From Elusimicrobiota bacterium (GTDB taxonomy: Bacteria; Elusimicrobiota; Elusimicrobia; UBA1565; UBA9628), in assembly GCA_016212795.1 (NCBI GenBank), contig JACRDT010000005.1, forward strand, positions 62,001-126,000: a DNA stretch of 64,000 nt, read 5' to 3'. Each line of letters starts with the position of its first letter. Within the stretch, counting starts at the first letter, position 1. Below, piece after piece: positions 51,500-60,509 of this stretch. Below the pieces are notes generated by a model that ran no database searches, was not told where the DNA came from, and was given only the letters and a program-made list of their open reading frames with translations. The position numbers were made by a program, and so were the translations under genes.

Positions 51500-52327
51500 T
51501 CAAGCTCCCTTCCCGAAAATCTTGTTCGCGAGCTTCTTGACGGAGTGCAGCACCCCGGCGGCCTGGACCCTGGCCGCGGCCACGGTGATGTTGTCATGGC
51601 CTCCGCCGTCGCGCGCCATGTTCACCAGCTGCTCGACGAAGGCGCTCGGCGGGCGGCCCTCGGCCAGGACGCGCCTCACCTCGTCCTCGGTCACCTCCTT
51701 GGTCAGCCCGTCGGAAGCCAGCAGCAGGATGTCCTCCTCGAAGAGGGGGTGGTCCGCCACGTCCACCTGGACCTCCTCCTCCGTGCCCAACGCCCTCGTG
51801 AGGATGTTCTGCAGGGTCGACCGCGCCGCCTCATCGGGGGTCAGCAGCCCCTTGCGGACCTGGTCCCCGACGAGGGAGTGGTCCGCGGTGAGCTGCGTGA
51901 GCGCGCCCTTCCTGAACAGGTAGAGCCTGCTGTCGCCGACGTGGGCGACCGTCATCCCCTGGCCGTCGGCCAGGACGGCGACGACCGTGGTACCCATCCC
52001 GTATTCCTTGGAGACCTCGCGGCCCTTGCGGAAGATGACGGAGTTGGCGGCCTTGACGAAGCACTCGAGCTGCCGCCCCCGCGAGCTGAGGTTGGGGGTG
52101 CCGCCCTCCGGGACGATGATCTTGTCGCCGGCCAGCATCTTCCGGGCGAGGGACCTGATCTCGTTGACCGCGATGGAGCTCGCCACCTCTCCCGCGTTGT
52201 GCCCCCCCATGCCGTCGGCCACCACGATCAGGCCGATCTCCTCGTCGATGGTCAGGCTGTCCTCGTTGACCTCCCGCACGCACCCGCGGTCGCACCGGCC
52301 AGCCATCTCGAGGACGCCGCCCTTCAT
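51500..52327 (-). CDS. PP2C-family protein phosphatase
   Basis: 275 aa. Metal-binding motifs VNEDS, VADGMGGHNAGE, HVGDSRLYLF, ADHSLVG and GGGHDNITV are all present, so it should be an active Mn/Mg-dependent Ser/Thr phosphatase of the Stp/PrpC type. The stop of the kinase gene overlaps its start by 4 nt, so kinase and phosphatase are co-translated, the usual arrangement for an opposed pair. Confidence 0.95.
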   Translation of the reverse strand: MKGGVLEMAGRCDRGCVREVNEDSLTIDEEIGLIVVADGMGGHNAGEVASSIAVNEIRSLARKMLAGDKIIVPEGGTPNLSSRGRQLECFVKAANSVIFRKGREVSKEYGMGTTVVAVLADGQGMTVAHVGDSRLYLFRKGALTQLTADHSLVGDQVRKGLLTPDEAARSTLQNILTRALGTEEEVQVDVADHPLFEEDILLLASDGLTKEVTEDEVRRVLAEGRPPSAFVEQLVNMARDGGGHDNITVAAARVQAAGVLHSVKKLANKIFGKGA

Positions 52328-55300
52328 GCTTGTTTCTCCTGGTTCGCGTCGGGATTCTCGGGGGCGGCCGACGGGGGCTCGATCGGCGGCAGCGACCCGG
52401 GCGCCAGCACGACCGTCTTGTCCGACGCCTCGTCCTTGGGCGCCGGCCTGAACGTCGCGCGCCGCTCCAAGACGATCTGGAACTCCCCCGCGGCGGCGGG
52501 CTCGGCGGCCGGCGGCGCGGCCGCGGGCTCCATCGACGGCACCGACCCGGGCGTCAGCACGACCGTCTTGTCCGACGCCGCGGCCTTGGGCGCCGGCTTG
52601 AGCGTCGCGCGCGGCTCCAGCATGATCTGGAACTCCCCCGCGGCGGCGGGCTCGGCGGCCGGCGGCGCGGCCGCGGGCTCCATCGACGGCACCGACCCGG
52701 GCGCCAGCACGACCGTCTTGTCCGACGCCTCGGCCTTGGGCGCCGGCTTGAGCGTCGCGCGCGGCTCCAGCATGATCTGGAACTCCCCCGCGGCGGCGGG
52801 CTGAGGCTCGGGCTCGACCGGAGCCGGCGCGACGGGCGCGGGCACGGCCTCCGTGGCCGGCAGCGGATCCAAATCGGGATGCGCCGCTTCAGCGACCGGC
52901 GGCGCGGCCGCAAGCTCGAACGACGGCACCGACCCGGGCGCCAGCACGACCGTCTTGTCCGACGCCTCGGCCGTGGGCGCCGGCGCGGGCGCCGCGCGCG
53001 GCTCCAACACGATCTGGGCGAAGGGCTGGGGCTCGACCGGGACCGGCGTGACGACGACCTCCGGGACCGGCAGGGGGCTCACATCGGGCTGCGTCGTGTC
53101 GGCGGCGCCGGCGGCCGGAGCGGCGCTTTCGACGACAGGCGCCGGAGACTGGATCGCCGCCAACAAGGGCTCCAACTCCACCCTCGCCATCGCGCCGGGC
53201 GACACGATCGTCTTGTCGGCGTCCGGTTCCGGCGAGGGGACGGCCTCGACGACGGGCGCCGGGGGCGGCTCGGGCTCGACGGGAACAGGCGCGGCGCTCT
53301 CCACGACGGGAGAGGGAGCCTGCATCGCCGCGGTCAACGGCTCCAATTCCAGCCTCGGGAGCGAGCCGGGGGACACGATCGTCTTGTCGGCGTCCGGCGC
53401 CGGCGGGGGGGCGCCCCCGCTGGCCGGCGCCGCGAGATCGACGGCGAGAGCCACCTCCGAGGGCAGCGCCGGGACCGCCGCCTCCGGAGCGGGCTCGGCG
53501 GCGGGGATAGGCTCGAGGGTCAAGGCCGGAGCCGCGGGCTCGGGGAGACCGGCCGTCTCTTGGACCGGCGCCACGGCTTCCGGCGTCGGGGCGCTCTTGG
53601 AGCGCCTGGGCGCGATGGGCAGGCCCTCGTCGACGTGAGGCGCCGGCGCCTCCGCCGCGGCGTCCCCCCCGGCGCCCGAAGGGGCGTCCGGGGCGGGGCC
53701 GGGCTGCGGCTCGGGCTGGACCACCACCGCGGACGCCCGCACCGGGGCGGCGGCGGGAGGAGGCGGCAGGGCGATCGCCGGCGACGGCGGAGCCTGCGGC
53801 ACCGGCTCGCCGGCCTTGCCGGATTTCACCGCGGCGATCAAGGCGCGCAGGTCCGCCGCCAGCAGCGAGCCCCTGGCGTAGCGCTGGTCGGCGTTCTTGG
53901 CCATGCCCTTGTCGATGATCGGGGCGATGCCCGGCGGGAGGTCCGGCCGGACGGACAAGGGGCTGGGGTGCGGGTCGTTGGCGATCTGGAACAGCAGCGT
54001 CCCGATGCCCTCGCCGCCCTTGAAGGGCTTCTCCCCCGTCACGAACTCGAAGAGCGCCACGGTGAGGGAGAACAGGTCCGACCGCCCGTCCACCTTCTTG
54101 CCCGCCACCTGCTCGGGGCTCATGTACGACGGGGTGCCCATGACCGTCCCGGTGGCGGTCTTGGACGACGAGGTGATGCGGGCGATCCCGAAGTCGGCCA
54201 CCCGGATGGTGCCGTTCTTGAGCAGCATGATGTTGGCCGGCTTGATGTCCCGGTGGACGATGCCCTGGCCGTGCGCGTAGTCCAGGGCGTCGGCCACCAG
54301 CGCGACGTACTCCATGGCCTGGAGCGGCGGCAGAAGGCTGTCCTTCGAGGCGAACCGGACCAGGTCCTCGCCGTCGAGGAGCTCCATCGCGATGTAGCAG
54401 ACGTCCTGCTCCTCGCCGGCGTCGAAGATCCGGATGATGTTGGGGTGGTTGAGGGTGCCGGCGGACTCGGCCTCGCGGAAGAACCGCTCCTTGATCTCCT
54501 TGACCGCGGCGGCGTCCGAGCCCTCCTCCATCATCATCGTCTTGATCGCGACCATCCGGTTGATCTTCGGGTCGCGCCCGAGGTAGACGATGCCCATGGC
54601 CCCGCGCCCGAGCTCCTTCTCGATCTCGTAGCGCCCGAGGGTGGGCTTGGTCGCCCCGCCGGCGATCATGACCGTCCCTTCCTTCTTCGTCTGCCCCACG
54701 CCGCCGAAGACGGCGCCCTCGCCGGCGGCCTTGAGGACCTTGATCTTCTCCTGGATGTCCTTGTACGCGGGGTCCTTGGCGCCGACGTGCTCCAGCACCG
54801 AGGCGGCCTTGCTGTACTGCCTCTTGCGCTCGTAGTCGAGCGAGAGGTTGTAGAGGGTCTCCTTCATGTTGTCGTCGACGGGGCACAGGCGGAACTTCTC
54901 GAACGCCAGGTCCAGCATGCCCTGCCCCTGGAAGGAGAGGCCCAGCAGCTTGTTGGTCTCGATGGCCGAGGCCTCGACGAGTTCCTTGCCCTTCTCGGTG
55001 ATCAGGAACTTCTTGGCGATGACGACGAGGAACCCCACCACCAGCAGCGTCATGGGGTAGGTGATCTTGATCCAGAACCCCTGGTGGACGAAGAGCACCG
55101 TGCCGGCGCCGAGGATGCCCAGCAGGATCAGGAGGAACAGGACGTTCCCCCAGATGGCCCGCAAGCGGGGCAGGCCCAGCATCACGAAGAGCGCCACGAA
55201 GCCCAGGAGCCCCAGCTCGAGCCGGGTGGCCCACGGCGGGCGGGTCAGGAACTTCCCGTGGAGGATGTTGTCGATGACGCTGGCGGTCAGCTCGATGGAG

Positions 55301-56340
55301 GGGAAGCTCGGCGCCGCGGGCGTCACGTAGCGGGTCCCGACCCCTTCCGCAGTCAGCCCGACGACCACGATCTTGCCTTTGAAGGCGTCCATCGAGACCT
55401 TGTCGTTCATCACGTCCTGGAAGGAATAGGACCGGAAGGTCCCCGCGGGGCCGACGAACGAGATGAACATCCCGTTGGCGGAGTCGAGCGGGACATCGAG
55501 CTTGCCGGCCGACACCTTGACCCCGGGCGTGAAGGCCGCCTGGCTCGCCGGCACCCCCAGGTAGGCCAGGACGAGCCGCAGGGCGTACGACGGGTAGTAG
55601 CTCTCGTCGTACTTGACGACCGGGATCTCCCTGCGGACCACGCCGTCGATGTCCGTGTAGACGTTGACGTGCCCCACGCCCAACGAGGCCTGCGCGAACT
55701 TCACGAGAGGGAAGCTGGCCCTGCTCCCGTCGGGCATCTCGGACTCGGCGGCGCCGCGGACCACGTTGTGGGTCACCACGGAGCTCGAGATCGACGGCGG
55801 CAGGGCCTCGGGCTTGGCCCCCTTCACGCCCCCGAGGTCGAAGAACATGGGCAGGACAACGTTCTCCGCGCTCCGGATCGACCCGAGGAACCTGGAGTCC
55901 GTGTCGAGCCGGACGACGGAGGAGGAGAACTCGGCGCTGAACCAGACCCCCTTCTCCACGATCTTCCTGCCCACGACGAGCTCGTCGTACTGCTGCTGGA
56001 GCCGCTCGATCTCCTTGAGGCCCTCGTCCCGCTGCTCCTCGGAGAACAGGATGCTGAACCCGATGACCTTGGGCTTGGCCGTCGCGAGCTTGTCGACCAG
56101 CTCGGCGAGGCGCCATCTCGGCCACGGCCAGCGCCCGATCTGCGCCAGGGAGGAATCGTCGATGGAGACGAGGATGACCTCGGGGGACGGCTCGGCCGTC
56201 TGCCTGAGCTTGGAGCGGATGTCGAACGCCTTGAGCTCCAACGACTCAAGGAAGGGGAGGGAGAGGGCGTAGGAGCCCAGGACGAACAGGCTCAGCAGCA
56301 GCCCGATAGCCGCATCCACCAACCAGGCCTTTTTGCCCAT
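52324..56340 (-). CDS. CHASE2-Ser/Thr protein kinase with DKT-repeat tail
   Basis: 1338 aa. One N-terminal membrane helix, an extracytoplasmic CHASE2 sensor domain (about 30-360), three membrane helices (about 370-445), a helical linker, and a Hanks-type kinase domain (about 570-835): ELGRGAMGIVYLG, AIKTM, HRDIKPANI, ADFGIA, GTPSYMSPEQ. The remaining 500 residues are Pro/Ala-rich and contain six DKT(I/V)V motifs, four of them in long repeats with an exact 150-bp DNA period in places. These threonines look like autophosphorylation sites or docking sites for the neighbouring FHA protein. Its promoter has consensus -35 and -10 elements. Confidence 0.9.
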   Translation of the reverse strand: MGKKAWLVDAAIGLLLSLFVLGSYALSLPFLESLELKAFDIRSKLRQTAEPSPEVILVSIDDSSLAQIGRWPWPRWRLAELVDKLATAKPKVIGFSILFSEEQRDEGLKEIERLQQQYDELVVGRKIVEKGVWFSAEFSSSVVRLDTDSRFLGSIRSAENVVLPMFFDLGGVKGAKPEALPPSISSSVVTHNVVRGAAESEMPDGSRASFPLVKFAQASLGVGHVNVYTDIDGVVRREIPVVKYDESYYPSYALRLVLAYLGVPASQAAFTPGVKVSAGKLDVPLDSANGMFISFVGPAGTFRSYSFQDVMNDKVSMDAFKGKIVVVGLTAEGVGTRYVTPAAPSFPSIELTASVIDNILHGKFLTRPPWATRLELGLLGFVALFVMLGLPRLRAIWGNVLFLLILLGILGAGTVLFVHQGFWIKITYPMTLLVVGFLVVIAKKFLITEKGKELVEASAIETNKLLGLSFQGQGMLDLAFEKFRLCPVDDNMKETLYNLSLDYERKRQYSKAASVLEHVGAKDPAYKDIQEKIKVLKAAGEGAVFGGVGQTKKEGTVMIAGGATKPTLGRYEIEKELGRGAMGIVYLGRDPKINRMVAIKTMMMEEGSDAAAVKEIKERFFREAESAGTLNHPNIIRIFDAGEEQDVCYIAMELLDGEDLVRFASKDSLLPPLQAMEYVALVADALDYAHGQGIVHRDIKPANIMLLKNGTIRVADFGIARITSSSKTATGTVMGTPSYMSPEQVAGKKVDGRSDLFSLTVALFEFVTGEKPFKGGEGIGTLLFQIANDPHPSPLSVRPDLPPGIAPIIDKGMAKNADQRYARGSLLAADLRALIAAVKSGKAGEPVPQAPPSPAIALPPPPAAAPVRASAVVVQPEPQPGPAPDAPSGAGGDAAAEAPAPHVDEGLPIAPRRSKSAPTPEAVAPVQETAGLPEPAAPALTLEPIPAAEPAPEAAVPALPSEVALAVDLAAPASGGAPPPAPDADKTIVSPGSLPRLELEPLTAAMQAPSPVVESAAPVPVEPEPPPAPVVEAVPSPEPDADKTIVSPGAMARVELEPLLAAIQSPAPVVESAAPAAGAADTTQPDVSPLPVPEVVVTPVPVEPQPFAQIVLEPRAAPAPAPTAEASDKTVVLAPGSVPSFELAAAPPVAEAAHPDLDPLPATEAVPAPVAPAPVEPEPQPAAAGEFQIMLEPRATLKPAPKAEASDKTVVLAPGSVPSMEPAAAPPAAEPAAAGEFQIMLEPRATLKPAPKAAASDKTVVLTPGSVPSMEPAAAPPAAEPAAAGEFQIVLERRATFRPAPKDEASDKTVVLAPGSLPPIEPPSAAPENPDANQEKQA
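52401..52970. repeat. 150-bp tandem repeats in the kinase tail
   Basis: The string CACGACCGTCTTGTCCGACG recurs at about 52408, 52558, 52708 and 52946: two steps of exactly 150 bp and one of about 238 bp. Each unit encodes roughly 50 residues containing SDKTVVL(A/T)PGS. Such repeats can expand or contract by slippage or recombination. Confidence 0.85.
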
Positions 56341-56352
56341 GAGAACGTGTGT

Positions 56353-56381
56353 AGTTTAACGGAAGAACTTCAATCTGTCAA
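56353..56381 (-). promoter_or_regulatory. Promoter of the kinase-phosphatase-FHA operon
   Basis: Minus strand: TTGACA (56381-56376), 17-nt spacer, TAAACT (56358-56353), then 12 nt to the ATG at 56340. Confidence 0.75.
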
Positions 56382-56403
56382 CACTTTCTTTAATAGGCTT
56401 TGG

Positions 56404-56409
56404 TATAAT
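56404..56409 (+). promoter_or_regulatory. -10 box for leaderless HMA-like gene
   Basis: TATAAT, then 7 nt to ATG 56417. The ATG at 56408 lies within the box and cannot be the start on this transcript. Confidence 0.6.
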
Positions 56410-56416
56410 GGCCCGC

Positions 56417-56764
56417 ATGAGAAGCCTCCTCCTGGGCGCCCTGATGCTCGCGGCCCGGCCCCTGATGGGGGCCACCATCGCCGACGACCTCTACAAGACC
56501 CTCACGCCCGGGCCCTACCAGGTCAAGATCAAGGGCATGCTCACCAGGGCCTGCGCCAGAGCCATCCAGGTCGAGCTGGCCAAGCACCCCCTCATCTCCA
56601 AGCCCAAGGTGGACTTCGACCAGGAAACGGCGACCTTCGTGATCAGGCCCAACGGCAAGCTCTCGCAGACCGAGCTCAGGGCCGTCCTGCGGCGCGCCTC
56701 GAAGAAGATGCGCCTGTCCACCTACGAGCTTGTCATCGTCCGCTACATGCCGGCGCCGAAATAG
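56417..56764 (+). CDS. Secreted HMA-like domain protein lacking the CxxC pair
   Basis: 115 aa. Signal peptide MRSLLLGALMLAARPLMGA. The mature part follows the beta-alpha-beta-beta-alpha-beta plan of heavy-metal-associated domains: YQVKIKGM, then a helix, KVDFDQETATFVIR, a second helix, and a final strand. At the metal loop GMTCxxC is replaced by GMLTRAC, leaving one Cys, so canonical metal binding is doubtful. Function unknown; transcribed away from the kinase operon. Confidence 0.65.
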   Translation: MRSLLLGALMLAARPLMGATIADDLYKTLTPGPYQVKIKGMLTRACARAIQVELAKHPLISKPKVDFDQETATFVIRPNGKLSQTELRAVLRRASKKMRLSTYELVIVRYMPAPK

Positions 56765-56780
56765 GCGTCTCCCCCGGATC

Positions 56781-57767
56781 ATGAGAAGAGCGGCGGCGGT
56801 CGCCCTGACGGCCCTGGCCCTGTGGCCCCTCCTGGCCAAAGCTTTCGAGTTGCGGGACCTGGTCCGGTCCGAGGCCTCCCTGCGATGCCTGGCGAACCTG
56901 GCCGCCCTGGCCGGGACGCTCGACGGCGGCGGCTCGCTCTGCCCGAGGACCGGGAGGCCCTACAGGATCGGCGCCGTCCCCGGGGGCCGCGTCTTCTTCT
57001 GCGACGACCCGGCCCGGCACCTCCGCATCCCGGTGAGATTCCTCCGGACCGGCTCGATCACGCAGGTCCGCATGGACCTGCCCGCCTTCACGGCCACGCC
57101 CGGCTCCCGGGAGCTGGCCTCGACCAACTACAGGGCGACGCTCCGGCTCCGGCCCGACGCCGTCTCCATCCATCTCGAGACGAAGCCCTGGCAGCGGTAC
57201 TTGTTCATGCCCATCGTCGCGGTCGCCGGGGCGGTCCTCTTCCTCACCTCGTCGCATTTCGCCATCGACGCCACCTCCCGGACCCGCTCGGAGCTCGTCG
57301 AGGCGGGCGGCACCGCCCTGCCCGAGGCCGCCCGCCGCGGCGCGCTGCCGCGAATCGAGTTCGCCGAGGCGGGCCCGCCCGCCGCGGGCGCGCCCGGGGC
57401 GTGGGTCCCCGTGGCCCTGCGAGGGATGGGGCACCTCGCCCTTTGGACCGCCTGCATGGCCGTGGGCACGGTCCTCTTCGCGGCCGGGCTCCGGGGCTCG
57501 GTGTACTCGCGCGAGATCACGGTGCTCCCGGAGGCCGCCGCCATCCGCTTCCAGGACCTGATCTTCGAGAAAGCCTGGACCAAGCCGGCGACTCTCGACG
57601 ACGTCCAAGCCGTGGTGCCGGTCCCGTTCGGCAGGAGGCACTACCGCCTCCACGCGATCCACGCGGCCGACGGCAGGGTGGGCAGGCGCTTCCTCTTCAC
57701 CGTGGGCGAGAGCGAGGCGGGCCTGGCCGGCCTCCTCAACCGGCCGCCGGTCTTCAATCGACCGTGA
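56781..57767 (+). CDS. Membrane protein, unknown function
   Basis: 328 aa. N-terminal signal anchor (AAAVALTALALWPLLAKA), two further hydrophobic helices (about 138-156 and 215-240), and soluble segments with two Cys pairs near the start (LRCLANLA, SLCPRTG, FFCDDP). The PRTGRPYRIG stretch recalls pilin-like or zinc-ribbon protein ends but is not diagnostic. ATG 56781 lies 16 nt after the preceding gene, so the two are probably co-transcribed. A 36-bp sequence in its middle (encoding EAARRGALPRIE) is repeated in the opposite strand of glmS. Confidence 0.6.
   Translation: MRRAAAVALTALALWPLLAKAFELRDLVRSEASLRCLANLAALAGTLDGGGSLCPRTGRPYRIGAVPGGRVFFCDDPARHLRIPVRFLRTGSITQVRMDLPAFTATPGSRELASTNYRATLRLRPDAVSIHLETKPWQRYLFMPIVAVAGAVLFLTSSHFAIDATSRTRSELVEAGGTALPEAARRGALPRIEFAEAGPPAAGAPGAWVPVALRGMGHLALWTACMAVGTVLFAAGLRGSVYSREITVLPEAAAIRFQDLIFEKAWTKPATLDDVQAVVPVPFGRRHYRLHAIHAADGRVGRRFLFTVGESEAGLAGLLNRPPVFNRP
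57325..57360 (+). repeat. 36-bp repeat shared with glmS (copy A)
   Basis: Identical over 36 bp to 58616-58651 (begins AGGCCGCCCGCCGCGG, ends GCGAATCGAGT) with partial similarity on both flanks. Read in frame by the membrane protein gene. Confidence 0.8.
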
Positions 57768-60369
57768 TGGACTTGCTGACGTTCTTGGGCGAATCCGGGT
57801 GGACGCCGTGGTCGCGGATCCGGAGCTTGTCGAGCAGCGACAGCTTCCTGACGCTCATGCGCAGCGCCAGGAGCTGCAGGACGACGGTGCTCGTGAAGAA
57901 GGGCAGCAGGTCGTCGCCGGTCCGGGGCAGCCTGAGGTAGCCGTAGCGGTACCTTTTCTCGTAGCGCGCCGGCTGGGGCCTGCTCACGGCGTCGCGCAGG
58001 GCCCGGTCCTCTTCCGCGACGATGTAGATGTCGGCGCCCCGGATCTTGTGGGTGTTGATCTGGGAGATCGTGAGGTTCACGTCGCGCTCCGCGGGCCCGG
58101 TCACGAACACCAGCGGGTAGTTCGTGTAGAGGCGCCGGAAGAAGTCGTGCTTTTCGAAGACGTCCCGGAAGACCCCCCGCTCGGCCTCGTCGAGCCCGCG
58201 GGGCTCCACGCCGTCGAAGGCGTGGTCCGCCGCGGCCCGGTACAGCTTGGCGAGGCTCCTGGCCGGCAAGGCCCGGCCGCGGGCGGCCTCCCTCGCGATG
58301 CCGGCGAACTCGCACAGGATGGACCGGACCGCCTCCAGGCCGAACACGGTGTTGACGCCCAGGATGGTGTTGGGCCCGTGCTTGAACTCGGCCCCCTCGT
58401 AGCCCTCGGTGTGGTTGAGCACCACCTCCCGGACCTTGAGCGCCCCCTCCCGCGCCACGCCCTGCATGCCCGTGGCCAGGATGTGGATGCTGGGCTCGAG
58501 GTGCAGGTCGAGGGCGGCCTGCTCGACGGCGTCCCGCGTCGAGGCGATGGTCTCCTCGAGCAGCTCGGGGACGCGCAGGAGGTTCTCCAGCCGGCGGCCG
58601 GCGCCGCCATGCCCAAGGCCGCCCGCCGCGGCGCGCTGCCGCGAATCGAGTCCGCCGCGGCGGCCGCCCTCGCGGCCGGGGCGGGCCTTCCAGGACGTCT
58701 TGAGCGCGAGGACGTAGAGCACCGCCAGCTGGTTCATGAAGCTCTTCGTCGCGGGCACGGCGACCTCGGGGCCGCAGAACAGCGGCAGGTACAGGTCGGC
58801 CTTCTCGAGCGCCAGCGTCGAGTTCACGTTGTTGACCACCGTGACGACGGCCACCCGCCGGCGGGACCGGCGGACCAGGTTGACGACGTCGATGAGGTCC
58901 TTCGTCTCGCCGCTCTGGCTGATGCCGATGATGAGGTCGCCGTCCCGCAGGGAGTCGGCGCTCTCGGCCCGGAAGTCCCCGGGGAGCATCGCGGCCACCC
59001 TCATGCCGGCGATCTTGTCGAAGAAGACCGCGGCGACCTTGGCGGCGTGGTACGAGGTCCCGCAGGCGATCATGGTGGCGCTCCGGCCCGCGCGGTACGC
59101 CCGGAGGATGAGCCGGACGAACGCCTCGCAGCGCCCGGCCACGTCGTCGGCCTCGTCCATCAGGACGACGCCGTCGATGAGCCGGACGGTGGGCAGGGAA
59201 TCCGCCGGCGAGAGCGCCGCGAGCTCCCCCAGGAAGCCGCCCATGGAGGACTCGAAGCCCCCCTCCTCGAGCTCGGCCCGCGCGCCCGCGGCCGAGCGCC
59301 TCAGCAGGCGGCAGTCCGAGCTCTCCAGGAAGCGGGCCAAGGCCTTCTTCAGGAGGTCGGCGTCGGTGATGGCGGAGAAGCGCCGGACGGCGCCCCGGGC
59401 GGCGCGCGCCAGGCCGGGGCGCCGCCGCGACAGCCTCCGGGCCAGCTTGAGCCTGGCCGAACGCCCCAGGAAGAGGCTGATGACCTTCCGGACCGCGGCG
59501 GGCTGGCTGAAGATCTCCTGCTGCATGAAGTACCGGAAGGGCTCCTTGAGTTCCGTCTCCTCGACCTTGAGCCGGCTGCGGACCGCCTTCTTCTCGAGCT
59601 CCCGGCCGGATCTCAGGTCGTAGAACCGGGCCCGGTCGTGGGCGTAGAGCGCGAACTCGTCCTCGCTGATGGGCACGAGGATCTTGGTCTGGGAGAGCAC
59701 GGAGGCCAGGTCGGACGAGGCGATGATGAAGGGGCCGCTCGCCTCGTCGTGGCCGTACCCCATGTAGAGGCTGCTGCCGGCCTTGATGGCCGCGACCAGG
59801 TGCGTCACCGGATCGACGATGACGGCCGCGTAGGAGCCGACCAGCTTGCGGCGGGCCTCCAGGATGGCGCCCTTGAGCGCGGCGTGCCGGCGGGACGCGT
59901 CGTCCCGGCCGGGGCCGCGGGACGCCCCGCGCAGGGCGCGGGCGAAGAAGTGCTCGACCGTGTGGACCAGCATCTCGCCGTCGTTGTCGCTGACGACCCG
60001 ATGCCCCTCGGCCGTCAGCCAGTCCTTGAGCTGGTCGCAGTTGGTGATGTTGCCGTTGTGGGCGCCGTAGAGGTGGGTCTTGCAGCGCACCTCGTGGGGC
60101 TGGGCGTTGGCGCGCGTGACGACCCCGAAGGTGGCCCAGCGCACCTGCCCGCAGAACACCTTCCCGGCCAGCGCGCCGATGCCGAGCCTCTTCGTGACGA
60201 CCGTGGGCGAGCCGACGTCCTTGAGCAGCGTGACGGCGCCGCCGGCCGACTGCACGATCGCGCCCGTCGAATCGTAGCCCCGGTACTCGAGCATCCTCAG
60301 CAGGGAGCACGCCACCGCCCCGAGGTCGGGGCGGTCCTTCGCGCACCGCAAGCCGATGACGCCGCACAT
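57754..60369 (-). CDS. glmS: Glutamine-fructose-6-phosphate aminotransferase, long form
   Basis: 871 aa against about 610 for E. coli GlmS. N-terminal nucleophile Cys (MCGVIGL), LEYRGYDS, CGQVRWATFG and AHNGNITN mark the glutaminase domain. The two SIS domains show ACGTSYHAAK, ISQSGETKD and EGALKVREVV, and the end PKNVSKSITVD is the usual GlmS C-terminus. It makes glucosamine-6-phosphate for peptidoglycan and LPS. Extra length comes from an insertion of roughly 100 residues before the first SIS domain, an insert of about 25 residues encoded by the 36-bp repeat region (DSRQRAAAGGLGHGG), and extra sequence before the C-terminus. Long GlmS forms exist elsewhere. ATG follows TAGTAT by 6 nt. Confidence 0.9.
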   Translation of the reverse strand: MCGVIGLRCAKDRPDLGAVACSLLRMLEYRGYDSTGAIVQSAGGAVTLLKDVGSPTVVTKRLGIGALAGKVFCGQVRWATFGVVTRANAQPHEVRCKTHLYGAHNGNITNCDQLKDWLTAEGHRVVSDNDGEMLVHTVEHFFARALRGASRGPGRDDASRRHAALKGAILEARRKLVGSYAAVIVDPVTHLVAAIKAGSSLYMGYGHDEASGPFIIASSDLASVLSQTKILVPISEDEFALYAHDRARFYDLRSGRELEKKAVRSRLKVEETELKEPFRYFMQQEIFSQPAAVRKVISLFLGRSARLKLARRLSRRRPGLARAARGAVRRFSAITDADLLKKALARFLESSDCRLLRRSAAGARAELEEGGFESSMGGFLGELAALSPADSLPTVRLIDGVVLMDEADDVAGRCEAFVRLILRAYRAGRSATMIACGTSYHAAKVAAVFFDKIAGMRVAAMLPGDFRAESADSLRDGDLIIGISQSGETKDLIDVVNLVRRSRRRVAVVTVVNNVNSTLALEKADLYLPLFCGPEVAVPATKSFMNQLAVLYVLALKTSWKARPGREGGRRGGLDSRQRAAAGGLGHGGAGRRLENLLRVPELLEETIASTRDAVEQAALDLHLEPSIHILATGMQGVAREGALKVREVVLNHTEGYEGAEFKHGPNTILGVNTVFGLEAVRSILCEFAGIAREAARGRALPARSLAKLYRAAADHAFDGVEPRGLDEAERGVFRDVFEKHDFFRRLYTNYPLVFVTGPAERDVNLTISQINTHKIRGADIYIVAEEDRALRDAVSRPQPARYEKRYRYGYLRLPRTGDDLLPFFTSTVVLQLLALRMSVRKLSLLDKLRIRDHGVHPDSPKNVSKSITVD
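58616..58651 (+). repeat. 36-bp repeat shared with upstream gene (copy B)
   Basis: Second copy of the 57325-57360 sequence, lying in glmS, which reads the complementary strand as part of an inserted Arg/Gly/Ala-rich segment between SIS domains. Confidence 0.8.
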
Positions 60370-60375
60370 GCCCGG

Positions 60376-60381
60376 ATACTA
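60376..60381 (-). promoter_or_regulatory. -10 box for leaderless glmS transcript
   Basis: TAGTAT on the minus strand with 6 nt (CCGGGC) to the glmS ATG at 60369. A glmS ribozyme is unlikely because there is no leader. Confidence 0.5.
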
Positions 60382-60509
60382 TACAATAACCGGTCCGCCC
60401 GGCTCGACCGGCGCGGGCCGTCCCTGGGCCTGCTTGACAGCGCGAGGCCAAGCTTTGAAGAATACCCCGTCGTCATCCTCGGCGCCCCTGGCGGGGCAGG
60501 CGGTGCAAC

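Noticed and set aside
60370..60509. glmS ribozyme upstream of glmS
   Set aside because: The -10 box is 6 nt from the start codon, so there is no leader to hold a ribozyme, and no core ribozyme sequence was seen.
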